In this document: positions 46,754 through 58,679 of the stretch, piece after piece
How the letters are laid out: each line of letters opens with the position of its first letter
Numbering within the stretch: the stretch's first letter is position 1
Assembly: GCA_030407005.1 (NCBI GenBank)
Contig: JAUDYN010000004.1
Span: 1,054,001 to 1,118,000 of the forward strand
Source of the DNA: Desarmillaria ectypa
Taxonomy: Eukaryota > Basidiomycota > Agaricomycetes > Agaricales > Physalacriaceae
Direction: 5' to 3'
DNA length: 64,000 nt
Program-made: the position numbers and the translations under genes
Notes under the pieces: model-generated
The model's input: only the letters and a program-made list of their open reading frames with translations
What the model was told of the DNA's origin: nothing
Database searches by the model: none

Positions 46754-47418
46754 CTAACCCTGATTCTTATTCCTTTCAATCATCATCTCAAAAGTCAGCG
46801 TACGAGCAAGCTTGTCCAAATGGTTTTTAATGTCTTCCTTAGTTACCTGTCTCTCCAGACTGCCCCACTCGATTTTCCTCCTCCACCAATTCGGCAGGAT
46901 CCCAGACTTTTCGACTTTGACAACATAGTTCTCAAATGACATTGATGAAGGACCCATTCCCTGTAAATACTCGCCTGAGCGGAAGATGCGATACAAATCG
47001 ACGATTTCGCTATATACGCGCTCGTATCCGAACATCTCCAGGAAGAAATGGCTATTGTTGCTTGCGGGAGTAGATACGCCCGTCACGAGATTATACATGG
47101 ACCCATCATGTAGCCTGGAGGCAGAGATGAGCTTGATTGTGCGCCAGGTTGGGCAGCTGTTTTCTTGCACTGCGGTTTATGAGTAAGCCAGTCCTTCATC
47201 ATTCTGTCAGCCAAAGTTACCCACAAGAAAGGTGCTACTTGTACCTTTGCCTGGCATTCAACGCTACAGTACACGCGTTCCTTGCACCTGGAACAGCGCT
47301 GTGTAGCTTCAGGGCTGCAATCGGCTTCTGAACATTGAACCACGGCGCTCCTTTGATAAAAAGGTGAACTCAAAGAGATCAGAGTTGTATAAATTGGTGA
47401 CTTACAGGCGTACAACGA
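46754..47418 (-). CDS. MYND zinc-finger protein (start and one junction unresolved)
   Basis: Contains a MYND finger: AVVQCSEADCSPEATQRCSR, CKERVYCSVECQAK joined across an intron to DWLTHKPQC, with the normal Cys/His spacing. The C-terminal part reads HFFLEMFGYERVYSEIVDLY, RIFRSGEYLQGMGPSSMSF and KSGILPNWWRRKIEWGSLER, ending with stop 46754-46756; this matches fungal MYND proteins of unknown role. Two problems remain. No ATG lies in the exon before the finger, so a 5' exon upstream of 47418 is missing from my model. Between the finger and the C-terminal part the reading frame changes; a 35-nt intron (donor GTGACG, acceptor AATAG before CCATTTC) would fix it, or it is a true frameshift. Confidence 0.6.
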
Positions 47419-47825
47419 GCTATAGAATGCTTTCAGAAAGAGGGATCTTTTATCTTTTTATCACGGTTGTCGTCAGACGTAAAGTAGAGAAAGAACCTTC
47501 GGCTTGCGCCTTGAAAGAGTGATCGGGCATCATGGAGGTTTCACACGCCGCATGATTGACGCGCACAGTAAGGACCATTGACAACTTGCCGAATCTATTG
47601 TCGCAGAAGGCTACAGCTTTGACTTCCAGAACTCGCCGCTATTTTTTGGGGTGCTGCTCTTGAAGATCTGAAAGGAGAGTGAAAGGAGGGCGACGTACCA
47701 ATCTATCGCTGTCGTCAGTTGAAAGGAAACGTTTCTATCCCCTGGAATTCGTCGTTTCGCATTATCAAAGCATATAGTTTCGTGGTATCTACCGACTGTG
47801 ATCCATCCCAGCTCTCCTCCTGAGA

Positions 47826-48811
47826 TCACTGATTTTTCTTATCAGCAGCATTAAATCCCTTTGGAGTGTCCATACGAACGGGACTCTGGATGCTTGCCAA
47901 AGCCTGGATACCAAAATAGATGATGGGCAGGAGGACTCCTACGACAATGAGGAGAACAAGAATGAGGCCTGGGGTGAGGAGCTGGTAACGGGCAAGAATT
48001 CCTCCTTTCGGAGATGCCAACAAGTTTGTTGAAGAAAGGTCCAAGACAGGTGGACTGTCAGGGGACTGACGCTTGTGGTGCACGGGGAGCACAGAAGTGC
48101 TGTATATAGTCAGGTGCTGAGAGTATGGTAAAGCGGATAATGTCGATTCCAGGAGGTTATCTGTAAAGCAAAGTGTGAAGGCGTTTATATGCATGTGAAG
48201 ACAAGAGGACGTACCATGTTTCAGCATATTGCTTTTCCTTGCGTACCCCTCAACAGAGAGCTCTGGAAGACTTACTACAACCACGACCTTCTCTCCTGCA
48301 TCCAATGAGGCATCACCATGCTCAGGCGTCAGACTGACGAGACGTGCATTGCATCTCTCAGAAACGGACTGGGCGAATTTGATGAGGTCTGAGTAGCTAT
48401 CATAGTGAACATATGGATACTGGCGCGATGATGTCGAAGAATTTAGGGATCGTGCGATATGGGAATTTATAGGTAGGTTTCGCAAGTCGGAGGCATGCAA
48501 CTGGAGGAGGTCAGCAATTTACGACGACTACCTAGGGAGACAACAACGCACTCCTGGCTGGTCTACTACAATCACTGCCTCATGCACACATATCTCATCG
48601 TTCAACAAAATATTCTTGAACAGGTCCGCTGAATGCGAACTACTGGGAAGACGGTTAAGCACATTTGAGCTGCAAACTATGATTAAGTATGTGATGGGGT
48701 CGTATGGGTCACTCAAACGCACGAATGGGACGACCAAGCAACAATAGGGAAAGTGTCAGAGAAGGACAGCGCTACTGGCAACAGTGAAAAGAGAAAGGCC
48801 AGTCTGGTCAT
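47826..48811 (-). CDS. BIG1 / VOA1-like ER membrane protein
   Basis: Type I membrane protein resembling fungal BIG1, an ER protein needed for cell-wall beta-1,6-glucan and related to V-ATPase assembly factor Voa1. It starts at ATG 48809-48811 with a signal peptide, MTRLAFLFSLLPVALSFSDT, then FPIVAWSSHS. The luminal part has SNVLNRLPSSSHSADLFKNI, CVHEAVIVVDQPG and a long exon beginning LHASDLRNLPINSHIARSLN. One C-terminal transmembrane segment, GLILVLLIVVGVLLPIIYFG, is followed by IQALASIQSPVRMDTPKGF and the polar tail AADKKNQ. The tail with the ..ALASIQ.. motif is the family signature. Five exons are likely. It shares a short divergent promoter with the acyl-CoA dehydrogenase. Confidence 0.7.
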
Positions 48812-49049
48812 CGTCGGCCGCGTTGAGGAAGTAATAAGGAAAGCCGAAACGAACCGAGCACAGCCCTGATCCAATGAACAAACCGGTTCGATTTGCCTAC
48901 GGTCACATGACCGGTTATTACCCCGGTGCGGGGTTGGCCCGTGATTCGTGATTTGTGCTTTCCGGACAGCCATTACGGTCTCCAAGGCTCATCTCAATTC
49001 CGTTCTTGACATTTGAGGCGTTCCGCTTCTCTCCTTGTCCTTAGCCACC
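48812..49049. promoter_or_regulatory. divergent promoter BIG1-like / acyl-CoA dehydrogenase
   Basis: 238 bp between two start codons pointing away from each other. It contains ACCGGTTATTACCCCGGT, a partly palindromic stretch at about 48910-48927, but no motif I can name. Confidence 0.45.
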
Positions 49050-50716
49050 ATGTTCAGAACGTCCTTGAGAGCTTTACCATTCAAATCTGCTCGCTCCATT
49101 CGTGCTGCTAGGTCATTCTTCGAGCTGTCTTACTTGAAGTCAACATCCCTGACAGCGAGCTCAATAGATCTTTCTCATCGACATGGATTCGCAGAGAAAG
49201 TGAAGGAGCTCGAATAACTTCTCTGGATACGTTCTCAGAAGAGGAGCTGATGATCAGAGAGACCGGTATGTTCTGATGGATAGGAGGCATTCCTCAGCTA
49301 ATTGGCAGCTTAGTCCAACGTTTTGCAAACGATGTCGTACGACCTAAAGTCAAGGAAATGGACGAGAATGAACAAATGGATCCTTCCATCATTAGCGGCT
49401 TGTTCGAACAAGGAGTACGTCCTACTTCAAATCCGACTCAATACCCTGCTCACCTTGTCTAGCTCATGGGTATCGAGACATCTGCCGAACACGGAGGCTC
49501 TGAATCCTCCTTCACGTCGGCCATAATCGCCATTGAGGAACTTGCCAAAGTTGACCCGTCGGTCTCTGTTTTGTGTGATGTTCACAACACTCTCGTTAAC
49601 ACTGTGTTACGAAAATACGGTACAGAAGAACAGAAGAATAAGTGGCTACCTCAACTGTCTGAGTCGAAGGTACGGTCTTCCCTACACGTCGACCCAAGTC
49701 ACTCACATCTCCCAGCTTGGATCCTTCTGCCTGTCCGAATCCGCTTCCGGCTCAGACGCATTTGCACTTCAGACTCGCGCGAAAAAGGACGGAGATAATT
49801 ATATTATCAACGGTACCAAAATGTGGATCACCAATTCGTATGAGGCCGAAATCTTCCTCATATTCGCCAACGTACATATAATCAATTATCTCTAATACCC
49901 ACTCCTCTGACGTTCTTGTATCAGATTGACCCCACAAAAGGATACAAGGGAATAACCTGCTTCATTGCTACAAAGGACATGGGCATTGAAATTGCAAAGA
50001 AGGAACAGAAATTGGGAATCAGGGCATCCTCGACCTGCACTCTTAGCTTTGACGATGCCAAGGTAGTTCTTCACACTCATTATCCACTTTCACCGTTAAC
50101 CGACGATATCAGATACCCGCTGAAAATGTCATCGGTGGAGAAGGTAACGGGTACAAGGTAATTTGCATCTTCCTTATTCACTCTACCCATGTGAATAATC
50201 TTCTTTTACAGATTGCCATTGAGATCCTCAACGAAGGTCGCATTGGTATCGCCGCCCAAATGCTTGGTCTTGCACAGGGCGCCTTTGCGTTGTCGGTTCC
50301 CTACACCTACACACGCTCACAGTTCGGGCAACCCATTGGAACCTTCCAGGGTATGGGCTTCCAGTTCGCAGAAGCTGCCACGCAGATCGAGACCGCCCGC
50401 CTGTTGACATATAATGCCGCCCGGAGAAAGGAGATGGGCCTGAATTTCGTCAAGGAAGCGGCGATGGCGAAGTGGTGGGCGAGTAAGGTCGCTGAGAGCG
50501 TTAGTGGGAAGGCGATAGAGTGGATGGGTGGCGTCGGGTTCACACGTGAGACTGGGGTAGAGAAGTACTGGCGGGATTCGAAAATCGTATGTTTATCGTT
50601 TTGACCTGTCTTTTAGGTATGCTGATCATGCGGTATAGGGCGCGATTTACGAAGGGACGTCGAACATTCAGTTGCAAACTATTGCCAAATTCATCCAGAA
50701 AGAACACGGGTCTTAA
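49050..50716 (+). CDS. ACADSB: mitochondrial short/branched-chain acyl-CoA dehydrogenase
   Basis: FAD enzyme that oxidises short or branched acyl-CoA esters, for example in isoleucine and valine breakdown. ATG 49050-49052 opens a presequence ([20 protein letters not shown]). Then [87 protein letters not shown] and [18 protein letters not shown], which are FAD and substrate contacts. Further on are [79 protein letters not shown] and [20 protein letters not shown] with the catalytic Glu in YEGTSNIQ. The end is KEHGS, stop 50714-50716. About nine exons, intact. Subfamily by resemblance only. Confidence 0.88.
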
Positions 50717-51287
50717 GCGCAACATTGGTCTTGTCATTCAACTAGGTCTTGGACTTTATAACTGTATCACTAGCTTTGTGTTATATCCAGATCATGGCAC
50801 GTTATTCGAAAGTAGGATATTACGGGCCGTCCGAAAATCGACCATTTGGCAACATACTATATGTACTCGATTAGTGAATGTCAACCATGAGAATACTCCT
50901 ACACAACCGCCAAAATTAGACAAATACGTCTCAGTAGACCCTGATGTACTTTTAGCGATACGCCCATTGGATGCCTCCATTACGCGCCAGCTAACCTCTG
51001 AAAGAAAATCTCTTCCAAAGCTTGATGCTTGGTTATGTTCCTTAAGATAATGACTTGGAGATTGAGAACTAGGATTTCTCTGCCACTTCAAATGATAATA
51101 CTTAACATTGGCACGCCGCTCAAAAAGGGTGATCAAAAAGTTGTGGGAACAATCAACGTGCCATTCAATTTCCTTACGTAAACATTACGATCTTAGAAAG
51201 GAAATCTACCGTGAAACGATACCTTCATATGTTGAACATCTAAATTCTATCTTCCTTCGAATCCGACCCATCGCTTACACCGACGCC
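50717..51287. other. intergenic acyl-CoA dehydrogenase / LIS1
   Basis: 571 bp: 3' UTR of the dehydrogenase and promoter of LIS1. No supported coding exon. Confidence 0.4.
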
Positions 51288-53181
51288 ATGGCATCTACTC
51301 TCTCTGAACGACAACGAGACGACCTGTGAGCATTGGGGATGCCTGTCTTTCACCTTTTTGACTATTTCTAGCCACAAATCCATTTTGGACTACCTCAACG
51401 CCGCCGGATTTACCAAGACTGTTGACCAGTTCAAGCAGGAACTTCCTGTTTGTCGACCAGTTTTCTACAATTTCGCTCGTTAATCAACGACTAGTAGTCC
51501 GACTTTCGATCTGATTTGAACCAGAATAACAGCGGTCTTCTCGTTAAGAAATGGACCAGTGTCATCCGAATGCAAAAGAAGGTATGTCTGCCTTTTTCTT
51601 TTTGCGCAAAACATTGACACTGTATATCTTTTAGATTATGGACCTTGAATCCCGTCTAGCACAGGCACTAGAGGAGAGCGCGCACATGGTGCACCTTCCC
51701 AACGGCTCAGCTCGACGTTACGACGCAGACTGGATACCAACTTCTGGCTCCGCCAAGCACACCCTTACAGGTCACCGCGACAGCGTCAATGCGGTGGCAT
51801 TCCATCCGCTCTACTCCGTCCTCGCCACCGCCAGCGACGACTGTTCCATCAAGATTTGGGACTGGGAAACGGGGGAGCTCGAACGAACGCTGAAGGCTCA
51901 TACGAAGCGAGTCTCGGACTGTCAGTTTAATTCAACAGGGACGACGCTCGGTGCGTTGCTTGGAAGCATATGCCGAACGCGACACTGAAACGCTTTCCAG
52001 TGACGTGCTCGTATGACCTTTTTATTAAGCTCTGGAATATCGATGATGATTATCAAAACTCTGCAACGTTGCGAGGACATGAACATTCCATATCCTCGGC
52101 GCGCTTTCTCCCTGGAGACGATCGTGTCGTGAGCTCTAGTCGCGACCATACCCTCAGAATATGGGAGGTCTCTACCACGTAAGTTTTTTTTTTTTTTGCC
52201 TATTAAACTTGCATCAGTTCCACCAAAAAGACTGGCTGATAACGGGAGCCGCGATTTTGACAATTGCTCAAATGTCATTATTTGGCCCCGTTGAATGGTC
52301 GAGGCTCGCTTTCAGAAACTGACCCCTTTTCTAGACATTGTATTAAAGTTATTTCACCCCACGACGACTGGATCAGATGCGCTGTTCCCAGCACCGACGG
52401 CCGATATATCATAACGTGCTCTGCTGACCATGTATTTGACATTTCCTTGGATTTGTAGTCCTCATTTGACTATTTACAGACAGCGAAAATCGTCGATACT
52501 GCCTCTGGTGACGTAAAGACTGAATTTCGGGGGCATGAGAACGTCGTCGAGGCTGCTCAGTTCTGTCCGCCTCATGCAGTCGCTGCCATCCGCGAACTGG
52601 TTGCCCTTAAGGTGGGTGCTAATTCCAACTTCCTTGATGACAGTTCTTTTATCTTTCGAACTTGCAGGCTCCACAAGGCGCACAAGCGACGGCTCAAGCC
52701 TCCATTGTTTTTGCAGTCACGGCAGCACGGGACAAGACCGTCAAGATATGGGATGCAATCCGGGGTCAATGCTTGCATACTTTGGTATGTGACGATCTTG
52801 CTCCATTTCTGCTATCTTTTCATCCGGTTTCTTCTTCAGATCGGACACGATGACTGGGTTCGTTCTGTAGTTTTTCATCCAAACGGGCAATACCTCCTCA
52901 CTGCATCGGATGATCATACATTCCGTATCTGGGACCTAAAGACTGGACGTTGCACGCGGAAAGTAGAAGCTCACGAGCGATTTGTGACCGCGATGTCCTG
53001 GGGACGTCAGGCTGTCTCTACACAGACATCGGATCAAGCAGACCCAAATGCGCCGCCTGCGTTAGTGAACGTTATTGCAACATGCAGCAGTGATCAGGTA
53101 TGATTGTCCTAGCATTACTATCATCTTATCTTATCTTACCATGTTATTCAGACAGTGAAAATATGGGTCCCACAACGCTGA
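51288..53181 (+). CDS. PAC1: LIS1/PAC1/NudF WD40 dynein regulator
   Basis: Dynein-binding WD40 protein needed for nuclear migration. ATG 51288-51290 opens [20 protein letters not shown], the LisH motif ([17 protein letters not shown]), then a coiled coil ([13 protein letters not shown]). Seven WD repeats follow, including [151 protein letters not shown] and [13 protein letters not shown] with a stop at 53179-53181. About nine exons. The intron near 52180-52334 is about 155 nt with a T-rich start, longer than the rest. The gene is complete. Confidence 0.93.
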
Positions 53182-53464
53182 GAGCCGTTGCACATTTACT
53201 TATTGCATAGCGTGGTTGTTCCTATTGGTTGTTGACTTTTACATGATTTTGTATTCTTAGTATGGAGTTTTTACATCCTTGGTACAGCTACTCTCTCATA
53301 TAATGTTTAGATTTTTATGAAAATGAATTTTCAAAAATTTTAAGTCATATCGGGGCTCCGCTAATTCATTGAGCCGACGGACGAGGAGACAGGTATAAAA
53401 AATAATTCTGTGTCCATGTCAAAACTGTTTTACGCAACACGCGCAACACCGCCGACCCTGTAAA

Positions 53465-53941
53465 TCATATGCGACCTGTCAACATCTTCTGCTGCTTCGC
53501 TATCTTTTGGAGGCGTATCCCAATACAATTCATCTTATGCTCGAGCCGTTCCTCTCTGGCGGAGCGGGAAGAGACGCTGTCGCGGAACTGAATGATGTTG
53601 CGGCAGCCTACGCATACGGCCTGCCTGCTCTTAATGTTGGAAGCGTCGACCCAAGGGTCAGTGACAATCCATTTGTATTCTGCCATGAGAGCAGGCGCAA
53701 CGCGCCTAGAGGTGGCCTTGGGGTTGGACGGGCCTCTCTTTGCTTTGTATAGCGACTTTTTAAGGGGAGTGTTTGGGGGAGTAGGGGCAGAGGAGATGCC
53801 CATGTTACCCATCGCTGCGAGGAGCTGCCCAACGGCTGAGGCTCTGCGGACGATGGCGGAGTGGCTTGGAGGCTCAAGGGCTGGTGCTACTGGGCGGACG
53901 CTGCTGATAATCAACATGGCGTTCTGACGATGAAGTGGCAT
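53465..53941 (-). CDS. hypothetical protein with CxxC...HxxxC motif
   Basis: Single-exon frame of 158 codons from the ATG at 53939-53941 (MPLHRQNAMLIISSVRPVAP) to a stop at 53465. A proline-rich, basic middle part is followed by KWIVTDPWVDASNIKSRQAV, then CVGCRNIIQF and, after about 17 residues, HKMNC. The CxxC plus HxxxC pattern is common in small basidiomycete proteins of unknown role and could bind zinc. No other family match. Single-exon structure is unusual here, so a chance frame is not excluded. Confidence 0.5.
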   Translation of the reverse strand: MPLHRQNAMLIISSVRPVAPALEPPSHSAIVRRASAVGQLLAAMGNMGISSAPTPPNTPLKKSLYKAKRGPSNPKATSRRVAPALMAEYKWIVTDPWVDASNIKSRQAVCVGCRNIIQFRDSVSSRSAREERLEHKMNCIGIRLQKIAKQQKMLTGRI

Positions 53942-54302
53942 TATGTGGACTGGGGTCGAAGGCGTGCTCAAGGCTCAACTGGGGATACCAAGTACGTGGT
54001 CAGGCTTATATACCCAACCAGGGTTGGCTTTTTTTCAGGGCAGCATTATTGTTGAACGGCCATAATTGTCTTAGCACCATTGATGCTGCCCTCGTTTGAT
54101 TTCTCAACGTATGACTCGGTGATGTCTGCGTTCAATAGGGTTCAATATTCATAGATGAAACATGCTACACAGGTACTGAAGTTAATAAATCAGAACGTTC
54201 TCCTCTTCCTTGATCTCGTCGCGCATCAGAGAGCAAGGGGCGAGGTGATCCTTCCACTGCACCACAGATCATACCCTCGCTTTCAAGCTGCAATGGATGG
54301 TA
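53942..54302. other. intergenic, 5' side of hypothetical gene
   Basis: 361 bp between two minus-strand genes. No supported feature. Confidence 0.35.
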
Positions 54303-55404
54303 TTACGTCAGAGACGCAGAACGATGGCTGAACTTCTTCACGCAGGCAAATACGGACTTGGCACGTAAGTCTTCAAGCCGTTCTTGCCATTCCTTTGTGA
54401 ATGGTATGACGAAAGGCACGACAATTTCTTCAATCGAAGTGTTGTTAACAGTCGAGAGGACGCAGATGATAGTATCGCATACAGGTGGTTGGATTGCACC
54501 CGACAGCTTAAGGCTACGAAGCTCCGTGTTGTTGCTAAGGTCAAGATGCTTCGAATCATCTTCAGCGGGAGAGAAACCAGTGCTCAGATATTTCATTCGA
54601 GGCGCAGATGATGCAGAACTTGCCTGGACTCCAGCCTGGAAAGAATGGACGGGACGTGGGACGGAGGAATAATTCGCGGAGATGGGGACCTGCTCCTCTG
54701 AGCAAGGTATGTACGTGGGAATTAATTCGGAACCCAATCCCTCCCAAGTCTAGACGCTGCAGTGAAATGTGCGAAGGTGATGCAGCAATCCAGGCTATGA
54801 TGCTATCAACAGGTTTTGGACCGATGATGCACAGTCGTCGAAGACCTCGCGGGACACCCGCACCGCTAAGGTCGACGTCGGTGTCCTTCGGAAGTAAAAC
54901 CGTGTAGATAAGCGTCAAATCCTGCAAATGAGGAAAATATGACATGAAGTATGCCAGGCCTTGCATGTCTGCAAATTTGTTGTTCTGCAGCCAAAGCGAC
55001 GTGACACTCCCAAAGGGCTTCAGCAATTCTCCCAAGCCCGTCCGAATCTCCGGGGTCTCCCACAAAAGGTGCTCAAATCTGAGTAGCTTCAGCCTCTTCA
55101 GCTTCTCCAGAGCTGGTGCTAGGCTTTCCAAGATACAGCTATAGATATAGCGTGGATGACCCATCTTGCACCTGCATACCTTCAGCTCCTGGGCAAAATC
55201 AGGAATCGACACCAATGGGGACTGAAAGAGATTCAGAAAGCCTCGCATCGTTTCCGGGGTGACGACCAAACTTTTGAATAGTACGCGACGGCTGGGGGGC
55301 AGCCATGTCTTGCATACAAGAGAAAGGGCAGCAAGCGCATTGAAATCGGGGCTGGCGAAGTCGACAATGGCGCATAGTATTTCGGGGGGTAACTCGGGGG
55401 ACAT
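54303..55404 (-). CDS. F-box / leucine-rich-repeat protein
   Basis: Probable substrate adaptor of an SCF ubiquitin ligase. ATG 55402-55404 opens the F-box MSPELPPEILCAIVDFASPD, then ALAALSLVCKTWLPPSRRVL. Irregular LRR-like segments follow (LKRLKLLRFEHLLWETPEIR, SVTSLWLQNNKFADMQGL, SYFPHLQDLTLIYT, GPHLRELFLRPTSRP). The first frame ends soon after GWSP; a 64-nt GC-AG intron (54560-54623, donor GCAAGT) joins it to DDSKHLDLSNNTELRSLKLS, which restores the LRR pattern and continues to the stop at 54303. Proteins of this type are strongly expanded in Agaricomycetes; the target is unknown. Confidence 0.8.
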
Positions 55405-55916
55405 ATGTAGGTGATGCGAAGAAAGGGGATTGTTTCTTCTGAAAGCACAGCACCTGCTTCAATGAGTCAATAGGAACGCAGTCACCTTTACGGTTTATAG
55501 CAATTCGCAGTTCTGCTCTCACCGTGATGATGACTCGTTGGCAACCGTGAAATGAGCGCCCGAGGACATAAATATTTGCAATTGCCCGCAAATAGATCTG
55601 ATATCAATCTCCTCTCGCAGTTCCCATCCATGGCTCGCACGACCTTGAACATTGGCAAATGTATGTGCGATTGAAGAAGTAAATGTACAGCGAGAAAAAA
55701 ACTAACAAACACAGACGTAAAAATACATTGAAAAAAGGCAGTAGAACCAAGAAAGAGTGTCAAGGCAAAGCGGAAGGTCAGCGTGGTGATGAAGATTCTA
55801 TGACAGTATCGGGCAGCACCAACAGGATTTTAGTGCGATGCTTCTGATGGCAAGTTGATCCTTAGCCCAAACGATTGAAGTGCAGACGGCGAGTGACAGC
55901 AAGAGCTAAGTCCTAA
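55405..55916. other. intergenic
   Basis: 512 bp: promoter of the F-box gene and 3' UTR of the next minus-strand gene. No supported feature. Confidence 0.35.
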
Positions 55917-56402
55917 TCAGATCAATGAGTATACCAGAACAAATATGAAGAGCCTCACGATGACAAGAACAGATAGACAGGGCCGCCTAACGTGGTCACG
56001 GGGTGCCTCCGGCTCCAGGAAAGCCACATCGAAAGCAACCTCTTCCTTCGTGGGCTGAAACCATCCAGGTGATGAGAGTCTACGTTTGCAACACACGGTG
56101 AGCCACTCACAAGGGCTACGATGAAATAAACTCGGTCGTCCCAATCGATATCTCCATCATGAGTTGCGGTCTGTACAGTCTCCAGCTGAAGAAAGTCGCC
56201 TGAATCTCAAAAAAAGCGTGCACACCATCAGGGGATGATTTCTGTTGAAGTATGCATGGCCATAGGGCTCGTATCGAAACACGAATGAGGGCAACGGAAC
56301 ATGTTGGTAATATATCGTCGTACTCGCAGGTAGAGAATCTGCTTGACGAAGAACTGAATGCATAGAAGGGAAAAGACGGTCCCGGGTCCGGATGGGAGGC
56401 AT
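55917..56402 (-). CDS. small hypothetical protein with C-terminal membrane anchor
   Basis: Model with two introns: ATG 56400-56402 opens MPPIRTRDRLFPSMHSVLRQ, then TTIYYQHVPLPSFVFRYEPY and GHAYFNRNHPLM. A 40-nt intron leads to LETVQTATHDGDIDWDDRVY, FIVAL, and a second intron (donor GTGAGT, acceptor TTTCAG) to PTKEEVAFDVAFLEPEAPRD, then a single hydrophobic tail LSVLVIVRLFIFVLVYSLI and a stop at 55917-55919. About 130 residues; the tail suggests tail-anchoring in a membrane. The frame holds through both splice sites, which supports a real gene, but no family is recognised. Confidence 0.45.
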
Positions 56403-58679
56403 AATGAGGGCGAAGAAAAGAAGAGAGAGAAAAAAGAACGTGGTGGGAGAATTGACGGTCGGCTTCTATGGTTTTAAAATGCATCTGGGCTTCAATATCG
56501 GAAGCGGTATCCGTATTGAGCGAGTCCCCAGTGTGTTTGGCGGTAAACAGAGAATGACATAAGGCGAATATTGAGCTCAAATTTGATCCCGCGGATGCAT
56601 TCACTGTTTAAATCCCATGCTCGTCCCTCGAGACGCCGAAAAGAATGGCATGTCCAAAAAGATTGTCCCAGATGTGTGGATACGTGCCTACAAAACTGTC
56701 TTCTTATGCCGGAAGCATTCGTTCTGATTCGATACTGGACTGAATACGCTGGAGCAATTTGGACGCCTAATAACGGTTTACTCTGGTGCCGAGTTGGGAT
56801 TCTCGTTGGTACTGTCTGTCTTCATGTCTGGCCGTCTTGATTATTGCGCGTATATTCCAGATTTATGCCGCCTACGCCGTCACTGGCTGTCTGACCGTCT
56901 GCCTGGTCTGCCAATGGTGACGTTACATTCGTTACATAATAGTATCACACCTGTGACGATCAGTGAGTGACGGACCCTGCTAGTGCCAACGAAGCTTACA
57001 ATTGTACACTCACTATAATCTCTAACAGTTTTCATCCTCCGTGGTTGCCAAAGTCCAAGGATAAGGCAAACGTAGTGTGCTTTTGATATTGTTCAAGAGC
57101 TAGCAAGAGCTGCAAGATCTGCCTAGACGTCAATGACCCACTACTCCGAGTATTGTCAAAGACAAGGAAGGGGATGCCTCAATAATTGAAGAAACAGAAG
57201 ACATACATCCAAATATTATATCCAGATACTGCGCCCCCAATCCAATTCAACAAAATTGCCGTGTTGTGACCGTCTCTGGAATCTTGAATATCTTGAGCTC
57301 CCTAAGCGAATGACCGTGAACCGGACAGGCCTGAGGACTGGGTGGACCATCGACGAGCCAGGAAGACTGCTGCTATATCCCCAAGTTCAAAAGCACCGAC
57401 TGCTGATTTTTGCCGTCCGAAATCCGTAAAAGGCGACGGTAGGCAGTAATTCTCGCTGCAAGCCTCCATGCGAGAACTGGAAGGCTTGTAAGAGAACAAC
57501 ACGCTGTCGGTAAGCCTTCAAGAGCAATAATGCAAGACCTGGTGCCATCCGGAATGAAAAGCATAGTCGAAAAGATTTGATTTCGAGAAGATTGGCTGTC
57601 CTGCTGTTTCTTTCCAAGATATCAACGCCGTCATCTTGAAGCCTTGGTAGAAAGGCCCCAGATGCGAGCCTGTATCAGGAGAGCGAGCTCGACGACATAG
57701 GCAACGATGGATGGTGGTGGTTTGACTTTCGGTGTTCATCGGTTGTCACGCAAACAAACTGCCGTCCGAATGCCTTGTTCAGTCGCCGGGCACCTCAGAG
57801 CTTCTTCCGATTGTCCTCTTCCTTGGTCTACAGTCGTCTATTCACCTGCGTTATTTCCTACATTTTTATTTCGATTTTTGCAACCCTCAGTGGCCTTGGA
57901 ACGACGGAAGCTGCCACTGGATTCGCGGCAACTCCTATTTTCTGGTTACCTATCTTTTAGACAAACTTCCGGATTCGACAATTCTTTTTTGCCACGGTTA
58001 GATTTAATTTCATGGCCGCCGCCGTCCTCCGTCACTTCAAGCCGGTCTCGCGAAGGTACTGACACCTGCGACTCGTAGGCTCGCAGTCACAAAGATTGTT
58101 TGGAGCACACCACTATCGCTGAACTATAGTGTTTTGAACAGACAGCTCAACGTTTCTTGAACTTGACGAAACTAGCACATGCCTAGGTCGTAGGTGCAGT
58201 AACCATCTCTCGTCACTGACATTTTCAACCGTGTTAGGTGCGTTCCGTTAGCTTCCACTCTGTCAATCACCTTATGCTCCTCGGAGATTTACCTGTCATT
58301 TAGCACTGCATGGAATACTTCTGTTGGCGTACAAAATGGTTACAGTTCTCACAAGGAGGACATCGAACTCTCATCCTAGGTATTCTTTTCCCAATCAATC
58401 GGCAATCGTCGCGTTCGTGCCGTTCAAGTCGGGAATCAGTTGCCAGGCTTCTTTCGATTGCATTGATAACCCCCCGCAAGGAACGGAAAACACAAATCCT
58501 ATCGGCATCCTACCAAGACGGGCCGCGCCGGTCAACAAGTTGTGCCAGCCGTGTGCTAACGAACAGATCAAGCTCTTCAATGCCTGGAGGCAGTCTGTCG
58601 GCGACAGGTGGATCGTTGCAGCTATGTACATACCGGTGACAATGAACGAGAACTGGAGTCTTCCTTCTTCCTTGCAGCG
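56403..58679. other. 2.3-kb region without a confident gene
   Basis: Promoter sides of the small anchored-protein gene and the first MFS gene. Several short hydrophobic frames on the minus strand (about 57300-57740) resemble pieces of a membrane protein but cannot be joined into a convincing gene. Confidence 0.4.

Noticed and set aside
57302..57739. Minus-strand hydrophobic frames resembling parts of a transporter
   Set aside because: Pieces lie in different frames without consistent splice sites; no signature motif. Could be a relic but not supportable.
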